Shown piece by piece: positions 47,101-60,300 of a stretch of 64,000 bases of DNA (within the stretch, counting starts at the first letter, position 1; each line of letters starts with the position of its first letter). The position numbers were made by a program, and so were the translations under genes. Source of the stretch: Anisodus tanguticus (Eukaryota; Streptophyta; Magnoliopsida; Solanales; Solanaceae); contig CM067549.1 of NCBI GenBank assembly GCA_034509755.1, forward strand, positions 29,470,001 through 29,534,000, in the 5' to 3' direction. The notes under the pieces were generated by a model. That model saw only the letters and a list, made by a program, of their open reading frames with translations, searched no databases and was not told where the DNA came from.

Positions 47101-48161
47101 ATAGATGCAACGTGTAGAAGAACAACGCAGTGCAAAAACAAGAAGACCAATCTTAAACGAAAATTACCAAAATCACCATCCACCTGGCCGTTGCGCTCTT
47201 CACCTCTCCCATACCCATACCCTCCCCCCAAATTCATTCGCATCTCCAGAAAAAGAAGCTTCAACTTTACGGTTTGTTTCTCAAAGGATTTCAATCGCTT
47301 CTAGATCTGTCCTTTCGGTTAATATACATTTGATTAATCCTTTTCATTTCTGCATTAAACATTTTTTTAGCTGTGCTAATCCGACCTTCTCCTTTGTGTT
47401 CATATTCATGTTTTCTATAAGTAAAAAGAAAGTAGTGTTCGTGTTGTCGTACATTGAATTTTAACATTCATTTACTGGTCGATTTTGAGATTGATCTGAC
47501 TTTGAGGTTCCGAAAATGCCTTCTCTCTAATTTCTAGTTTACTAATTGATTCTGGAATGTGCAAGTTTATTATTCTTTGTACGGTTATTTAACATTCTTA
47601 GCTGTCATCTTGCAATGTTCGTCTTTTTTTTTTTTGACAATTAAGGTTCTTATGGAGGAAATTATGTTGTTGATCTAACTTTCGTGGTTCGAGTTCTCTT
47701 GCTTTTGAAGTTTCACATTCTTTGCTGGTTGATCTGAAAAATGAAATGAAGTTTATTCTTATTCTAAATGTTGCAATTAACATTTTTAGCTGTGTTCATG
47801 CAAAGTTCTTCTGTTTTATGTGTTTATCGATGAAATGACATGTTATATTATGGTCGATTTGAAAAATGACATATTTTGAATTTGAGGTTCCAAAAATGCC
47901 ATAGCAGTTGTGGAGTTTATTGATTGATTATGAAGTCGGATTAACCCCACGTTGTGGGATTTCACTGGGTATGTTGTTGTTGTTATGAAGTCGGATTAAT
48001 TTTGGCAGTGCTCTACAAGTTCCAACAAGAAAGAGAATTTAAATGCAAGTTTATTTTGTGTCTAATTTGAAATGTCGTACTTGATTAAGATATTTTATGG
48101 TTTCTGTAGGTTGTGCTGTTCCATTAGTATTGTCTGAGTTTTGATTGTTGACCCCGTGATA
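47101..48161 (+). promoter_or_regulatory. promoter, 5' UTR and leader intron of the coiled-coil gene (inferred)
   Basis: A CT-rich stretch near 47195-47235 resembles a plant 5' UTR. A splice acceptor TTTCTGTAG ends at 48109, 52 bp before the ATG at 48162. This suggests an intron in the 5' UTR, with the first exon ending somewhere near 47270-47320. The transcription start is not determined. Confidence 0.4.
47945..47982 (+). mobile_element. 38-bp RTE/SINE tail with 17-bp TSD
   Basis: CCCCACGTTGTGGGATTTCA to GTTGTTGTTG is the last part of the RTE tail. TTATGAAGTCGGATTAA flanks it exactly at 47928-47944 and 47983-47999. It is an extremely 5'-truncated retroposition event in the leader intron. 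Confidence 0.9.
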
Positions 48162-48368
48162 ATGGAAGAAGAGAAGAAGAAGAGGAAGAACAAGAAAAAG
48201 AAGAATAAACAAACCAAAGGGATTGAAAATAATGCCGCTGGTGCAGAAGAATCAGCTTCCTCCAATCAGAACCATGCTGCTGAAATACGCGGCTCGGAAA
48301 CACATACTGATGATACTTCGGGAATAGACGAGGACCCTAATAGACATGATACGGATGGTGCCAAAGTC
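48162..48368 (+). CDS. first coding exon of the coiled-coil gene
   Basis: It has 69 codons from ATG to the donor AAAGTC|GTAAGT. The start ATG is the first in frame after an upstream TTG-initiated stretch. A run of Lys and Arg in residues 5-16 and an acidic, Thr/Asp-rich end (DDTSGIDEDPNRHDTDG) are visible. Confidence 0.75.
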
Positions 48369-51300
48369 GTAAGTTGACTTCTATAACCAAATCATTCTGG
48401 TATAATAGGTTTATTGGTTTTCCAAAACTAAGAGGAGTATATGGAGTTTGCATGCACTTCTTGCTGTATTTGTATATTTTTTTGCGAAAAAATAGAATCT
48501 TTTTGTTTCTCGTATTCATACTTTTAGCATTATTAGGTGATCTAAAAATACAACAACAAATATGTTGTTTAATTGATAGTTGCCCTTGTCTAAACGGCTC
48601 CAAACTTGTATCCATGAATTAACCATCAAACGTTGCTCACGAGCTTCTTGCTTCTAACTAAACTGAATTTAGAAATTGAGCTGTTGGACAATAAAGGTTG
48701 TATTTCTCATGAAAGAAAGGAAATAGAAAACATAACTGAAGGGGGAGAGAGAGAGAAATGTTTCCTTTAACTTTGTCACAGTCCAACTTAGTTTATGCTC
48801 TTCTTTCAACCCGATTCTGGGGTTTCCGTATATTCAAAATTTATGCTTAAAGTAATCTTCTTAATTTGAATCTGTATTTTGTTGAGGTTTTTCTGAATCA
48901 TTATTGGAGAAGAACAATAAGAATCATAGTTGCGAAATTTAGTTTTCCTTATGCTCGATCAGTAAATGAATTGGTACGTAAAACTTAAAGCCCTGTCATA
49001 AAGCAGTGCTTTTCTTCTTTCTTTCGTTCCCTTCATGGAAAAAAAGTGAAGGTGCAACATTCAATGCCTGCTGGTAGAGTGTTTTCCTTTAAATTGTGAG
49101 TGTAAGCGGATTTCTCATGATATTATAACAATAGATAAAAGAGTCTTTATATGTCAAAGTTTTATTGCAAGATGGATGATCTTTAGTTCTTTTGGAAATG
49201 GAGGGGGTCCTTTCTCAATGAGGGAAAAGTTAATAGGAGAAACTCATGAAAGGAAGGGTGCAAGGAAGAAGAAATAAGGAAAGAGAAAATGGAAAGAGAG
49301 ATATCGGAACGTCTTGAGAGAAAAAAGTAGTAAAAGACATAAAAATTAGAACTGTTGCTGCTTGGTGCAGATTGATAGGGAAGAAGTAATTAAAATAGAG
49401 TATGTAGAATGCCTTCTTACCTTTAACTTACAAAGTCGTCATGACCAGTAACTTAATAGCAAATGAGCAAGGGGTTCCACCACGTTGCCGCCGGGGAGTG
49501 ACGGAGTATGAGAAAGGGTTCCTGCATCTTCGACGGGTGTGGGTACAAAAGTTAGTTTCACCAATTAGTGCCCAGATGTGGTGCAAAATATGAAAGGGTT
49601 CCTACGTCATGGACGGGGGTTGGTAAAGAAGCTACTTCCACCACATCAATGCCCGGATATGGTGCAAAATAAGAAAGGGTTCTCGCATAATGGACGAATG
49701 AGGGTAAAAAAGCTAGTCGAAGTAAGTCAGATTAGGATAGACAGCTGGAACATGGGCACTTTGACAAGGAAGTCGATGGAATTAGTGGATACTCTAAAAA
49801 GGGGACTGGAGAGTAAGGCTAGAGTGATAGGTATTACGGGTTATAAATTATGATATTTTGGGATAGATAAAAGTATGAATGGAGTCAAATTATTGTTTGC
49901 CTCTCTACCTACCAAGGTAGGGTAAGGTCTGCGTCTCTACCTTCCGAAGACCCCACTTGTGGTACACTGGGTATGTTGGAGTGGAATTATTGTAAAACTA
50001 GGACTTAAAAAAATTAATAAAAAGGAATGCTCTCGGCACACGTTAACAAGTGACTGCTAACGTGCACTGGCGACTGTGAAAATGGGGTAAGGATGTCCAA
50101 GGAAACAAGCAAACAAGATGCCGGTGAATACTACTCGACTGGCAGAGGTCAAAGCTTGAGCTGCAAAAGCACAAGCTCAAGCACAGAAATTGGGGAAGGG
50201 TGGTTCTAGTCAGAAATCCTCGGCGAGCAAGGATGGAAAAGGTACATCAGAGGCTGGAAGTAACAAAGGAAAGGAGAAAATCACTCCGCCACACGATGCA
50301 ACTGATGGTGTTGTGATTACAACCCCACCGGCCAAAACCATTGACAAAGGAAGTCCGACCACACCTCACCCAACAATGGGAAGGAGCAAAGGAGAAATCT
50401 AGTGTTTGCATAGCAGTGGAATCTCTCTAAGAACCGGAGGTGATGGATCCACCACTGCCGAAAACTCAAACCTGGGCTAATGTTGTGGCTGGGAAACTTG
50501 CATCAAAGGGTATGAATCTGAGCTATTTCGCACCCACAATAAAGGAAGGTCAAAAGATAGTCACACTAGAGGAGGACGACATTGAAGAGGAAGCTGAAAA
50601 ATAGAAGTGTGCCCTAATTCTTTATGTAATTGGGAATTCACCGACGATAGGAGCAGTGAAGAGGTATCTTGCTAGCCATGGTACTTTTGAAGTGAAACCC
50701 CTAATTTTCTATCACAATGATGATTATTTCATTATTCGTTTCAATAACATGGAAGATAGGGATAGAATACTACTAGCAGGACCTGGAACGATAAACAATA
50801 GGCCTGTCATAGTGAAAACTTGGACACACAATTTCATATTCCAGGAGGAAGTATTGCGTACAGTTCCGATATGGGTGAGATTCCCAAAGTTACCATTGGT
50901 GTGCTGGGAAGAAAGCATTAGATAAGATCAGTAGTGGTTTAGGAACTCCAGTTTATGCTGACAATTGTACCACCAATGGTGCTCGAGTATCCAATGCAAG
51001 AGTTCTAATCGACATGGATATCACGAAGCCCCTGCCAAAGATTATTAAAGTCCTTGTGCCACGAGAAGGTTTGATTGAGCAAGAAGTAGCATACGATTGG
51101 GAGCCAGAATATTGTGAAAAGTGTCTCCAAATTGGACACAACTGTGCTGCTAATCAGAGAACACAAGCTAAGGCACCAGAACAACCTCAACCAAGGCCAG
51201 CTGCTCCTGTGCAGAGGGCAAAGAACCCAAGGGTACAACAATTGTGGAAGAGTAAGGAGACTGTTCCTCAACATAACAACAAGTACCAGTATCACAAGGG

Positions 51301-54300
51301 TAACCAACAAGGTGATAGTACAAAACAAGCCAACAATCAGAAAGGAACTCAGCTGAATGGAAGGAATCCAAATACCACTGCACAACCAGATGGATGGATG
51401 GCAGTACGGGGAAAATCTCCTACAAAACACCCATTAGTGGCAAGAACTGAGGAGGCAGTACATACAGGTAATACTTTCCAACTCTTGACTTCCACTAGAC
51501 AAGTAGCTGGTGGACAGGAGCTGGTTACACAGAAGAATAGTGCTAATGAGGAAGGTAGTACAAGTGGCAAAGATTATAATGGGGAATTTCCCCCTATTTC
51601 CAAATGAAGCTAATCACATGGAATGTGAGGAGAATGAATAAGGTATACAAGCAAAAGGAGTTGAAGGAGTTCATAAGAAGTAATAAGGTAACTGTCCTAG
51701 CCATTATTGAACACAGAGCTCAGGACAAAAAAGCTAGAAACATAATAAATAAACTACCACCTGGCTGGGCTTGGATAACAAATGCAACAACAAGAACAAA
51801 AGGAAGGATTTGGTTAATGTGGGATCCAAGGAAGGTGACTGTTACAGAAATGGAGAGTAAGACTCAATTCATAGTGGTGGATATTCAAGATCCTAAAAAT
51901 GGAATGCAATTTGTACTAGCTGCTATCTATGGCTTGCACATAGTCCAAGATAGGCAAACATTGTGGGATGAACTAAGGGATCTTGATAGTAGAATACAAA
52001 CACCATGGCTATTAATGGGAGATTATAATGCAGTCTTAAACATAGAGGACAGGATACAAGGGAATCCAGTGCAGGACAATGAAATAAGGGATTTCATAAA
52101 TGATACAGGCATGATAGAGCTGCCAACAGTGGGAAGGGAGTACACTTGGACAAATAACCATGTAATTAGTAAAATAGATAGAGCACTGGTGAATTCACAA
52201 TGGATGATGCATATGGAACCAGTGGCTGTCCAAGTTCTAGATCCTTTATTTTCTGATCACTCACCACTGATGTTAGTACTGGGGAATGACACAAACAAGG
52301 TGACCAAGCCTTTTAGAGTCTTTAATTGCATAGCTGATCATCCTAAATTTGCAGAGATAGTACATGAGAGATGACATACTGATGATACAGTAATCAGTCT
52401 TAAAAGTGTTTGGTCAAAGCTAAAGAAGGTCAAACCAGGCATGAAAGCACTAAATACCAAGGAATTCAAAGGGGTAACTGAGAAAATCACAGAAACAAGG
52501 GTGCAACTACAAGGTATACAGGAGCAAATGAGGAATCATACTCACTCACCCAATCTGTTTGAAGTTGAGAAGTCAATAAGGCAAAAGCTAGAGAAATGGA
52601 ATCTTATTGAGGAAAGTATATACAAGCAAAAATCAAGGATCCAATGGCTCAAGGAAGGAGATTCAAATACAACATATTTCTTTGCAGGTGTTAAGAGTAG
52701 GAAAGCTCAAAATCAAATCCTCACATTGATGACTGAGAACTACTGTTAGCACTGAGAAAGGTATAGAGGAAGAGGTGCCGGGTTTTTACAGAAAATTGCT
52801 TGGGACTGCTCACCAAGCTATCCCAGCCATACAACCAGACATGCTCAACAATGGCCCAAAGCTGACAAGAGAACAACAACAGGAGCTGATTAAACCATTC
52901 ACTGCTCATGATGTGTACCAAGCTCTTAAAGGAATAGATGATATGAAAGCACCTGGAATTGATGGTTTCAACTCATGTTTCTTCAAAAGGCTTGGCCAAG
53001 TATAGGCCATGAGGTAAGACAAGCTGTTTTGCAATTTTTTGACACAAATACCATGATTAGAACCATTAACTGTACATCTGTCACTTTGATACCCAAAGTC
53101 AACAACCCCACCTCCATAAAACAATATAGACCAATCTCTTGTTGCACCATCATATATAAAATCATATGCAAGATGTTGACCTATAGATTTCAGGGGGTAT
53201 GGATAGTATCATAGATAATGGACAGACAGCTTTTGTTCCTGGTAGGATAATTCATGATAACATCATCCTTAGCCATGAGTTGGTAAAAGGGTATGGGAGG
53301 AAGGGAGTTCACCTAGATGCATGCTCAAAATTGATATGCAAAAAGCCTATGATTCAGTTGAATGAGTTTTTTTAGAACAAATCCTGCATGATTTGCATTT
53401 CCCCAATATTTTTGTTAGATGGATCATGACTTGTGTGACAACAGTTTCCTACTCAATAGTGATAAATGGGAACCCTACTAAACCCTTTGATGCTAAAAGA
53501 GGGGTAAGGCAGGTGGGCCCTTTATCATCTTTTCTCTCTGTTATTGCAATGGAATACCTGAGTAGGTTCTTAAAGAAGCTCAAACAAAACCCTGATTTTA
53601 ATTTTCACCCTAGATGTGAGAAAATGAATCTTATACAGTTAGGATTTGCTGATGATCTCTTACTGTTTTGTAGAGGTGATCTAAGGTCTGCTAGGCTTCT
53701 GTTTGTTGCTTTCCAACTTCTCTCTAGGGCATCTGGTTTAGTTGCTAATCAAAGTAAGAGTTATATTTTGGGGGGTGGGGGGTGGATCCTGCTGACCAAC
53801 ATGCTATTACACAAACTCTTGGCTTTTCAACAAGCACCCTTCCATTTAGATACCTAGGGGTCCCTTTGAGTTCCAAAGACTTTCTATAAGACAATGTCAA
53901 CCCCTTTTGGATAAGATGATAGGGAAGATTACCAATTGGACAGCAAAATTTCTTTCATATGCTGGTAGACTCCAACTGACTAAAAGTGTGGTGTTAGCAA
54001 TCCAAACTTTCTGGTCACAAATGTTTGTCCTTCCAAAAAAAGTCATCCAACAAATAGAGTCAATCTGTGGGAAGTTTCTCTGGACTGGTAGCAATGAACA
54101 GTCCAAAAGAGCCTTAGTGGCCTGGGATACCCTATGTTTACCCATGACAACAGGTGGCCTTTATATCACAGATATCCTCATTTGGAACAGAGCTGCAATA
54201 TTGAAACATCTATGGAACATGTGCAAGAAAAAACACAAGCTCTGGATAAAGTGGGTGCATGCATTCTACATCAAAGGTGGTGATATCTGGGAAACAGAGG

Positions 54301-57300
54301 CAAAACAAGCATCCGAGATCATAAGGAAGATACTAAAAGCTCAGAAATACTTGGAGGAGGCAGCCATTACTCAAGCAGAATTCCTACAGTTGCAAACATT
54401 CTCCATAAGGAATATGCACAACAGGTTAAGAGGAGACTTCCCAATAGTTCAATGGAAGAAGTTGATATGCAACAACCAAGGCTGTCCAAGGTGGATTTTT
54501 ATTCAGTATCTAGCAATATATGGCAGGCTAGCAACAAAGGACAGATTGATAAAGTGGGCTATAAATTGCAATCCAACATGCCCATTATGTGGATGTAGTC
54601 CTGAGAGCCATCACCATCTTTTCTTCCAATGTACTATGACAAATATGGTGTGGCAAAAACTACTAAACTAGCAGGGCATTCACATGAGAGTATACAGCTG
54701 GTTTCAGGAGCTAATTTGGGCAAGACAACATGTATATGGAAGCAATCCAAGGGTTGAGATATATAAGATGATATTCTCGCGGTGCATCTACTACCTTTGG
54801 CAGGAGAGGAACATGAGAGTCTTCCAACAGAAGAGGACAGTAGAAGTAATGATGAAGCTGATCATACAAGATGTACACTCAAAAGGAGGGAAGAAGCCTA
54901 AGCTTATGAAAATTCTGCAAACACTTAATTTCTATCCATAAGTGCAGAAATGTGGAATTTGTAAATGTTTCTGAGTTTTGTTTAGCTATGCAACTTAGAG
55001 GTACTAAAAGTTGGGGCTTATATCCAACTCTAGAGGGTTATGTTTTGAATTGTGTACATATTTTTTCCCTGGTAATACAATCGTTAGTTTCCAAAAAAGA
55101 TAAGGTTGTATCATTGTAGAGGTAAAACAAGTTGGGGATAGGATTATTGCAATAAGACTTGTATGGGGAATGAGACATCAATGTTATTAGAGCCTATGCT
55201 CCGTAAATAAGATTAGATGCAGAAGCTAAAATTATGTTTTGAGAGAAAATGGATAATATGATTCAAGGAATTCCAGGAGACGAACAAATCTTTATAGGGG
55301 AGATCTAAATGGTTATGTAGGTAAAGATAAGAACGACTTTGAACAAGTACATGGTAGTTATGTTATGATACTAGGAATGATAAAGGGAAGATTGTATTAG
55401 AATTCACTTTAGTTTATGATTTAGTAGTAGCTAACACATGTTCTAAGAAGAGAATTTCTCACCTAATTACTTATAAGAGTGGGAGTAACCATAGTCAAAT
55501 AAACTTTATCCTTACAGGAAGATGAGATAGAAGTACATGCAAAGGCTGTAAGGTTATTCCAGGAAAAATGATGACCACCCAACATCAATTAGTAGTCTTG
55601 TATGTAAAGCTTAGCAGTAGAGTGGGGAAGGCGATGACTTGCAAACAACTGCGAATTAGGTGTTGGGCATTAAACGATGCTAACCAATTAGCGTGTCAAG
55701 AAAAACTACGAGAGAAGAGAGCTTGGGAGTTAGAGGGAGACACAAACATCATATGGAAGGAAATGTCAGGTTGCATTAAAAAAGTAGGAATTGAAGTGTT
55801 AGGTGCATCTAAAGGCCAAGGATTTTGACCACAAGAATCTTGGTGGTGGAATGAGGAGTTACAAATAGTTATGAAGCTAAAAGATAGTGTTATAAGAAGT
55901 TGCCAAAAGTAGAGGAAGGAGAAGCCTTTGAAGAATACAAGAGACCTGAGAAGGAAGCCAAGAAGGCTATTAGTAAAGCCCGAAGGAAAGCTCTAGATGG
56001 TTTGTATCAAAAGATAGGAGGGAATCCAAGAAGGCTATTAGTAAAGCCCGAAGGAAAGCTCTAGATGGTTTGTATCAAAAGATAGGGACACAGGAAAGGG
56101 AGAAAGAAGTGTTTAAACTAGAAAGACTAAGAGAGAAGAAGGGTAACAATTTATACAAGGTGTAATGTATTAAGGATGATTCTCAATAAGTGTTGGCAGG
56201 AGATAACGAGATTATGGAGAGATTCTTTTGATCAATTGTTTAACTCGAACTAAGAGAATAAAATTTTAGACCTCCACACGTTTGTTAAAGAAACTTTAAC
56301 TACACTCGCAGAATTAGGCCGATAGAGTTATAGGATACCATGAAAGATATGAGGATTAGAAAAGATTGTGGTCCTGATTGTATCCCTATAGAGGTTTGGA
56401 AGCGTCTTAGAGAGGTCAGAGTAGAATGACTCACTAAGATATAAGATGCTATAATAAGAAGTGGTCGGATGCCCGATGAGTGGAGGAAGAGTACCCGATT
56501 CCAATTTTTAAGAACAAGAAGATATTCAAAGTTAGGCGAACTATTGTGGCATTAAATTCATGAGTCATACGATGAAGCTCTAGGAAAGAGTGATAGAGGG
56601 TAGACATAGCAACACAAAAAAAGTGAAAGAGAGAGAGTTTGGATTTATGATCGGTAGATCTACAAGGATGGTTGTGTTCTTGCTAATAAGATTGATGGAA
56701 ATCTATCGCGAAAAGATGAAAGATCTACAAATGGTTTTTATTAATATAGAGAAATCATATGATAGAGTACCACGTAAGGTCCTTTGGTGCGTGACAGAGA
56801 AGAAATGAATTCATATTAAACATATAAATGCCATAAAGGACATGTCTAATGGAGTCTCCACTAGCGTGAAAATAGTAGTAGCTAATACAAAGGAGTTTCC
56901 CATAACAATAATTTTACATCAGGGATCAATATTGAGCCCTTACTTGTTAGGTTTACCCTAGTTATGGATGAGCTAACGAACATAACACAAGATATTAGGT
57001 TTACCCTAGTTATGGATGAGCTAACGAACACAACACAGGATGAGATCCCATGATGTATGCTATTTACTGTCAATATTGTGTTAATTGACGAAACTAGTGA
57101 CGGTGTCAACCAAAAACTTGAAATATGGAGAAACACTTTAGAGAGTAAGGGTTTTAGGATAAAAAGAAGTAAGATAAACACACGCATTGCAGGTTTAGTC
57201 AACATGAAAAGAGAGTAGTTGAGGTGAGACTAGATAGGATTGTGGTGCTAAAATGCAAACAATTTAGATATCTATGCTCGTCGTTTCAAGAGAACGGAAT

Positions 57301-60300
57301 GATGGATGAAGATGTTACTCATAGGATTAAAATCGAATGGTTGAGATAGATAAGTGCTATGGGGTGTTATGTGATAGCAGGATTCCTACCAAAGTGAAAG
57401 CTATGTTCTATAGAACAATTATAAGATAGACAATGTTATATGGTAGCGAATGTTGGGGCGTTAAAGTTCAACATATCCACAAGATCAGTATTGCGGAGAT
57501 GCAGATGCTAAGATGGATGTGCGTTATACAAGATTAGATAAGATTAAAAATGAGCAAGTAGCACACATTGAGGATAAAATGCGGGAAGATCGCTTGAGAT
57601 GGTTTGAACATGTTCTGCATCGACCTACAGATTCACGGGTCCGTAGGAGTGAAACTATGGTAAGTGAAGGTGTTAAAATGTAACAGGGTAAACCTAAAAT
57701 CACGCTGAAGAAAGTTGTATCGAAAGACCGGCAAATGTTTGGTATCAATGCATACTTAGCTAAAGATAGGGCACAATGGAAGGAAAAGATCCATATAGGT
57801 GATAGTCCTCTTTAGCCGAAAATGAGAAACAGGGTAGGATGGATAGAGAGGTGAGTTAAGGCCTCCTATTTTAGCAGGCTGTTGAGCTGTTTTCAGTTAT
57901 GAGCTCATCATTTGATGATAATTGTTACTTTTTCTCTCTTTTGCCCTCTCTCTTGTCTATCTGTAATGTATCTCATGACAAGTCATTGATTTCTCTTTTT
58001 TTTACGGACAGCCCACCTTTGAAGAGAAAATTAAACAATTACAGAAAGACAAAGTGGCACATATGCAAAAGGAGGTATAACGCTGTAAAACCTTTCACTT
58101 GTGTAGTCTTTAAATGAGTTTACATCCACATGGAATCTCCATATGTATTTTCTATCTACATTTCAATTGAAACATTTAATAGTTACTGCTGTTTTACAGG
58201 CTATCTTTGAGGAGAAGCTCAAACAATTAGCACAGGAAAAAGATGCCAGTTTACTGAGGGAGGTAACAGAAACTCTACACCCAAAATTTGCATCATAAAG
58301 TCTGTAACTTGCTAATTCATAGGCCAAGTATGGTGCTTAATCAGTTTCAAGATTTTCATTCCTTTTTCTAATCTGCAGTCTATCCTTGACGAGAGGATTA
58401 AACAACTACAGAATGAAAATAACAATCATATGCAGAAAGAGGTATTTTAGTTTTGCATCTTTCCCAAAATGGGCAACCCTTTCTGTTCCACTGAGAAAAA
58501 ACAAACTGGTTTTTTACCAAATGTTAAAGAGTATCCTTTCATGATTCAAATATGGGGAAAAACTGTGTTGTTCGAGTTATGTAGTTTCATTTTCAAAAAT
58601 GAATTGTTCAAGTCCAGTTAAATTTCGAAGGCTGGTCAATTGACCCTTGATGAAGCGAAAAAGGACCAGGGAAGAGGGTATGCCATGCTACTACCTGCAC
58701 AGAGGATGCAAAACCATTGCTGTGTTTTTGATGTCTTGTCCTATTTATCCTATCTATTTTGAGTTTTACGCTCTTCTGTAATCCACAGGCTAGCTTTGAG
58801 GAGAAAATCATGCAATTGCAAAAAGAAATTAGCAGTCTCAGGAGGCAAGAGGTAATGGGGAAACATGGATAGATGCATATTGCAATCACAATAGTTACGC
58901 TTTCTGTAATGTATTATCCACCTAAAAGATTCTTTCTTTGTTTGGTCATTGGTCCTTTTACAGAAATTAGTGACCTTTTGGACTTTTGCAGGCTATCCAA
59001 GAAGAAAAGATAAGACAATTGCATATGGAGAAGGATTTATACTTGCAGAAAGAGGTACTCAAACTTTTAGCCGTTTCCATTTCTATTTTTGTGGAAGTTT
59101 TCAATGATATATCGCATTTAGGAGGACACTAAAGTGATATTTTTGATTATCATTGCCGGTCTCTTTTTGTTGTCCTTTTTCTGCAATAAAGATTCTTTAA
59201 AGTTTAGGCCTACATGACAAGAAGTATGCTCTCTGTAATTTTCAGGCTGAGTTTGAGATGAAGAATTCCCAATTACAAAGTGAAAAGAATTCCTGGCTTC
59301 AAAAGGAGGTGTGATAGTCCCATAATGGCAAATAAATGTTCTTGTATATTAGAATGGCATTTTTCCCCCTTAAGACCATCTCTTTTGTTTTACCATCATT
59401 GGTTATAAGCAATGCATTGTGTGGGATTACACTCCCCAGACCCCACTATGTGGGATTACACGGGGTATGTTGTTGTTGTGGTTATAAGCAATGCATTGTC
59501 ATATCCTTTTCCACATTTTCTGCAATTCTAAGATTTTCTTTTGAGGCCTGCAGTAAGTTCCAGTCTAATACCTTGTTCCTTACAGGCTGGCTTAGAGAAA
59601 AGAAATGATGAGTTGGTGGATGAAGTGGAGAAGTTGAATTCAAAGAGGGTAATGAATCCTGAAGTTAGTATTAGTAAATTTTATGTGCTTCTGTTGTTTC
59701 ACTTGATGGTGGGGGTTTTCATGCCATTGAGTTTTGTCGCATACCTTTTATCTTCATGTATTGTGGCAATTTACTGTCATTTCTCCTTGATAATTTGCTT
59801 TGCTCAAAAACTTACAATAGAATAACATTACCATGAATATCAGGTCAGTTTGGAGAAAAAAGTAAGAGAGATGGAGAAGGAAACAGAAAACAGGGTCCAG
59901 AAGGAGGTAATCTTTCTCCTATTTTAATACTAGTAACTTTGACAGGGATTTGTTCCTAATATCCACTGCGCTGATATTTTTCATTCTTGTTATGTTGTTT
60001 GTTTCTTCTTCTTTTGGTTTTTGGTTCCATTTGGGGCAGAGAAATAATTAGAAGCTAGCAAGTTTGGTGGAGTATTATAGATTGATTATTGGAGTACAAG
60101 AGATAGAGGACGAAGTTTGGTATTGATTAAAGCAGGATGCATGAGATGGAATAGAATTTATTCAAGTTGCTATGAATATTTCACGAGTAGCGATGTGATA
60201 TGATTAATTGATAGGTGGAGGAGCAATTAAGCATATCAATTTTGAAGAAACATATTCATAAAATATACCTGGCTTTAATTAAAGGGAGAAGGGTCGAATT

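Larger units (their letters stand above)
50014..55091 (+). mobile_element. L1-like LINE, nearly full length, inserted in the RTE LINE
   Basis: It contains ORF1 (about 50190-51607) and ORF2 (51604-54941), then a 3' UTR ending TAGTTTCC before an A run. RTE coding text stops at GGACTTAAAAAA (50001-50012) and resumes at AAAAAAGATAAGGTTGTA (55092), so both borders are fixed by the host LINE. Both ORFs contain a few stops or shifts but remain well preserved, so this is younger than the RTE around it. Confidence 0.88.
49480..57850 (+). mobile_element. RTE-type LINE in the large intron, split by a tail and an L1
   Basis: The endonuclease start (RIDSWNMGTLTRKSMELVDTLKRG near 49728) is interrupted at 49897 by an 80-bp tail and at 50014 by an L1 LINE. 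It resumes at 55092 with INVIRAYAP, EKMDNMIQGIPGDEQIFIG and GDLNGYVGK blocks, then the RT region (FGFMIGRSTRMVVFLLIRLM, MVFINIEKSYDRVPRKVLW). The catalytic FADD region near 57060 reads as TVNIVLIDETS, so it is lost. The C-terminal end is near 57810. Two internal tandem duplications and many stops occur. Without the insertions it is about 3.2 kb. Confidence 0.85.

Noticed and set aside
58441..58789. Possible ninth, decayed 63-nt exon in the unusually long third array intron
   Set aside because: No AG-GCT..GAG-GT segment with the 21-residue consensus could be read there.
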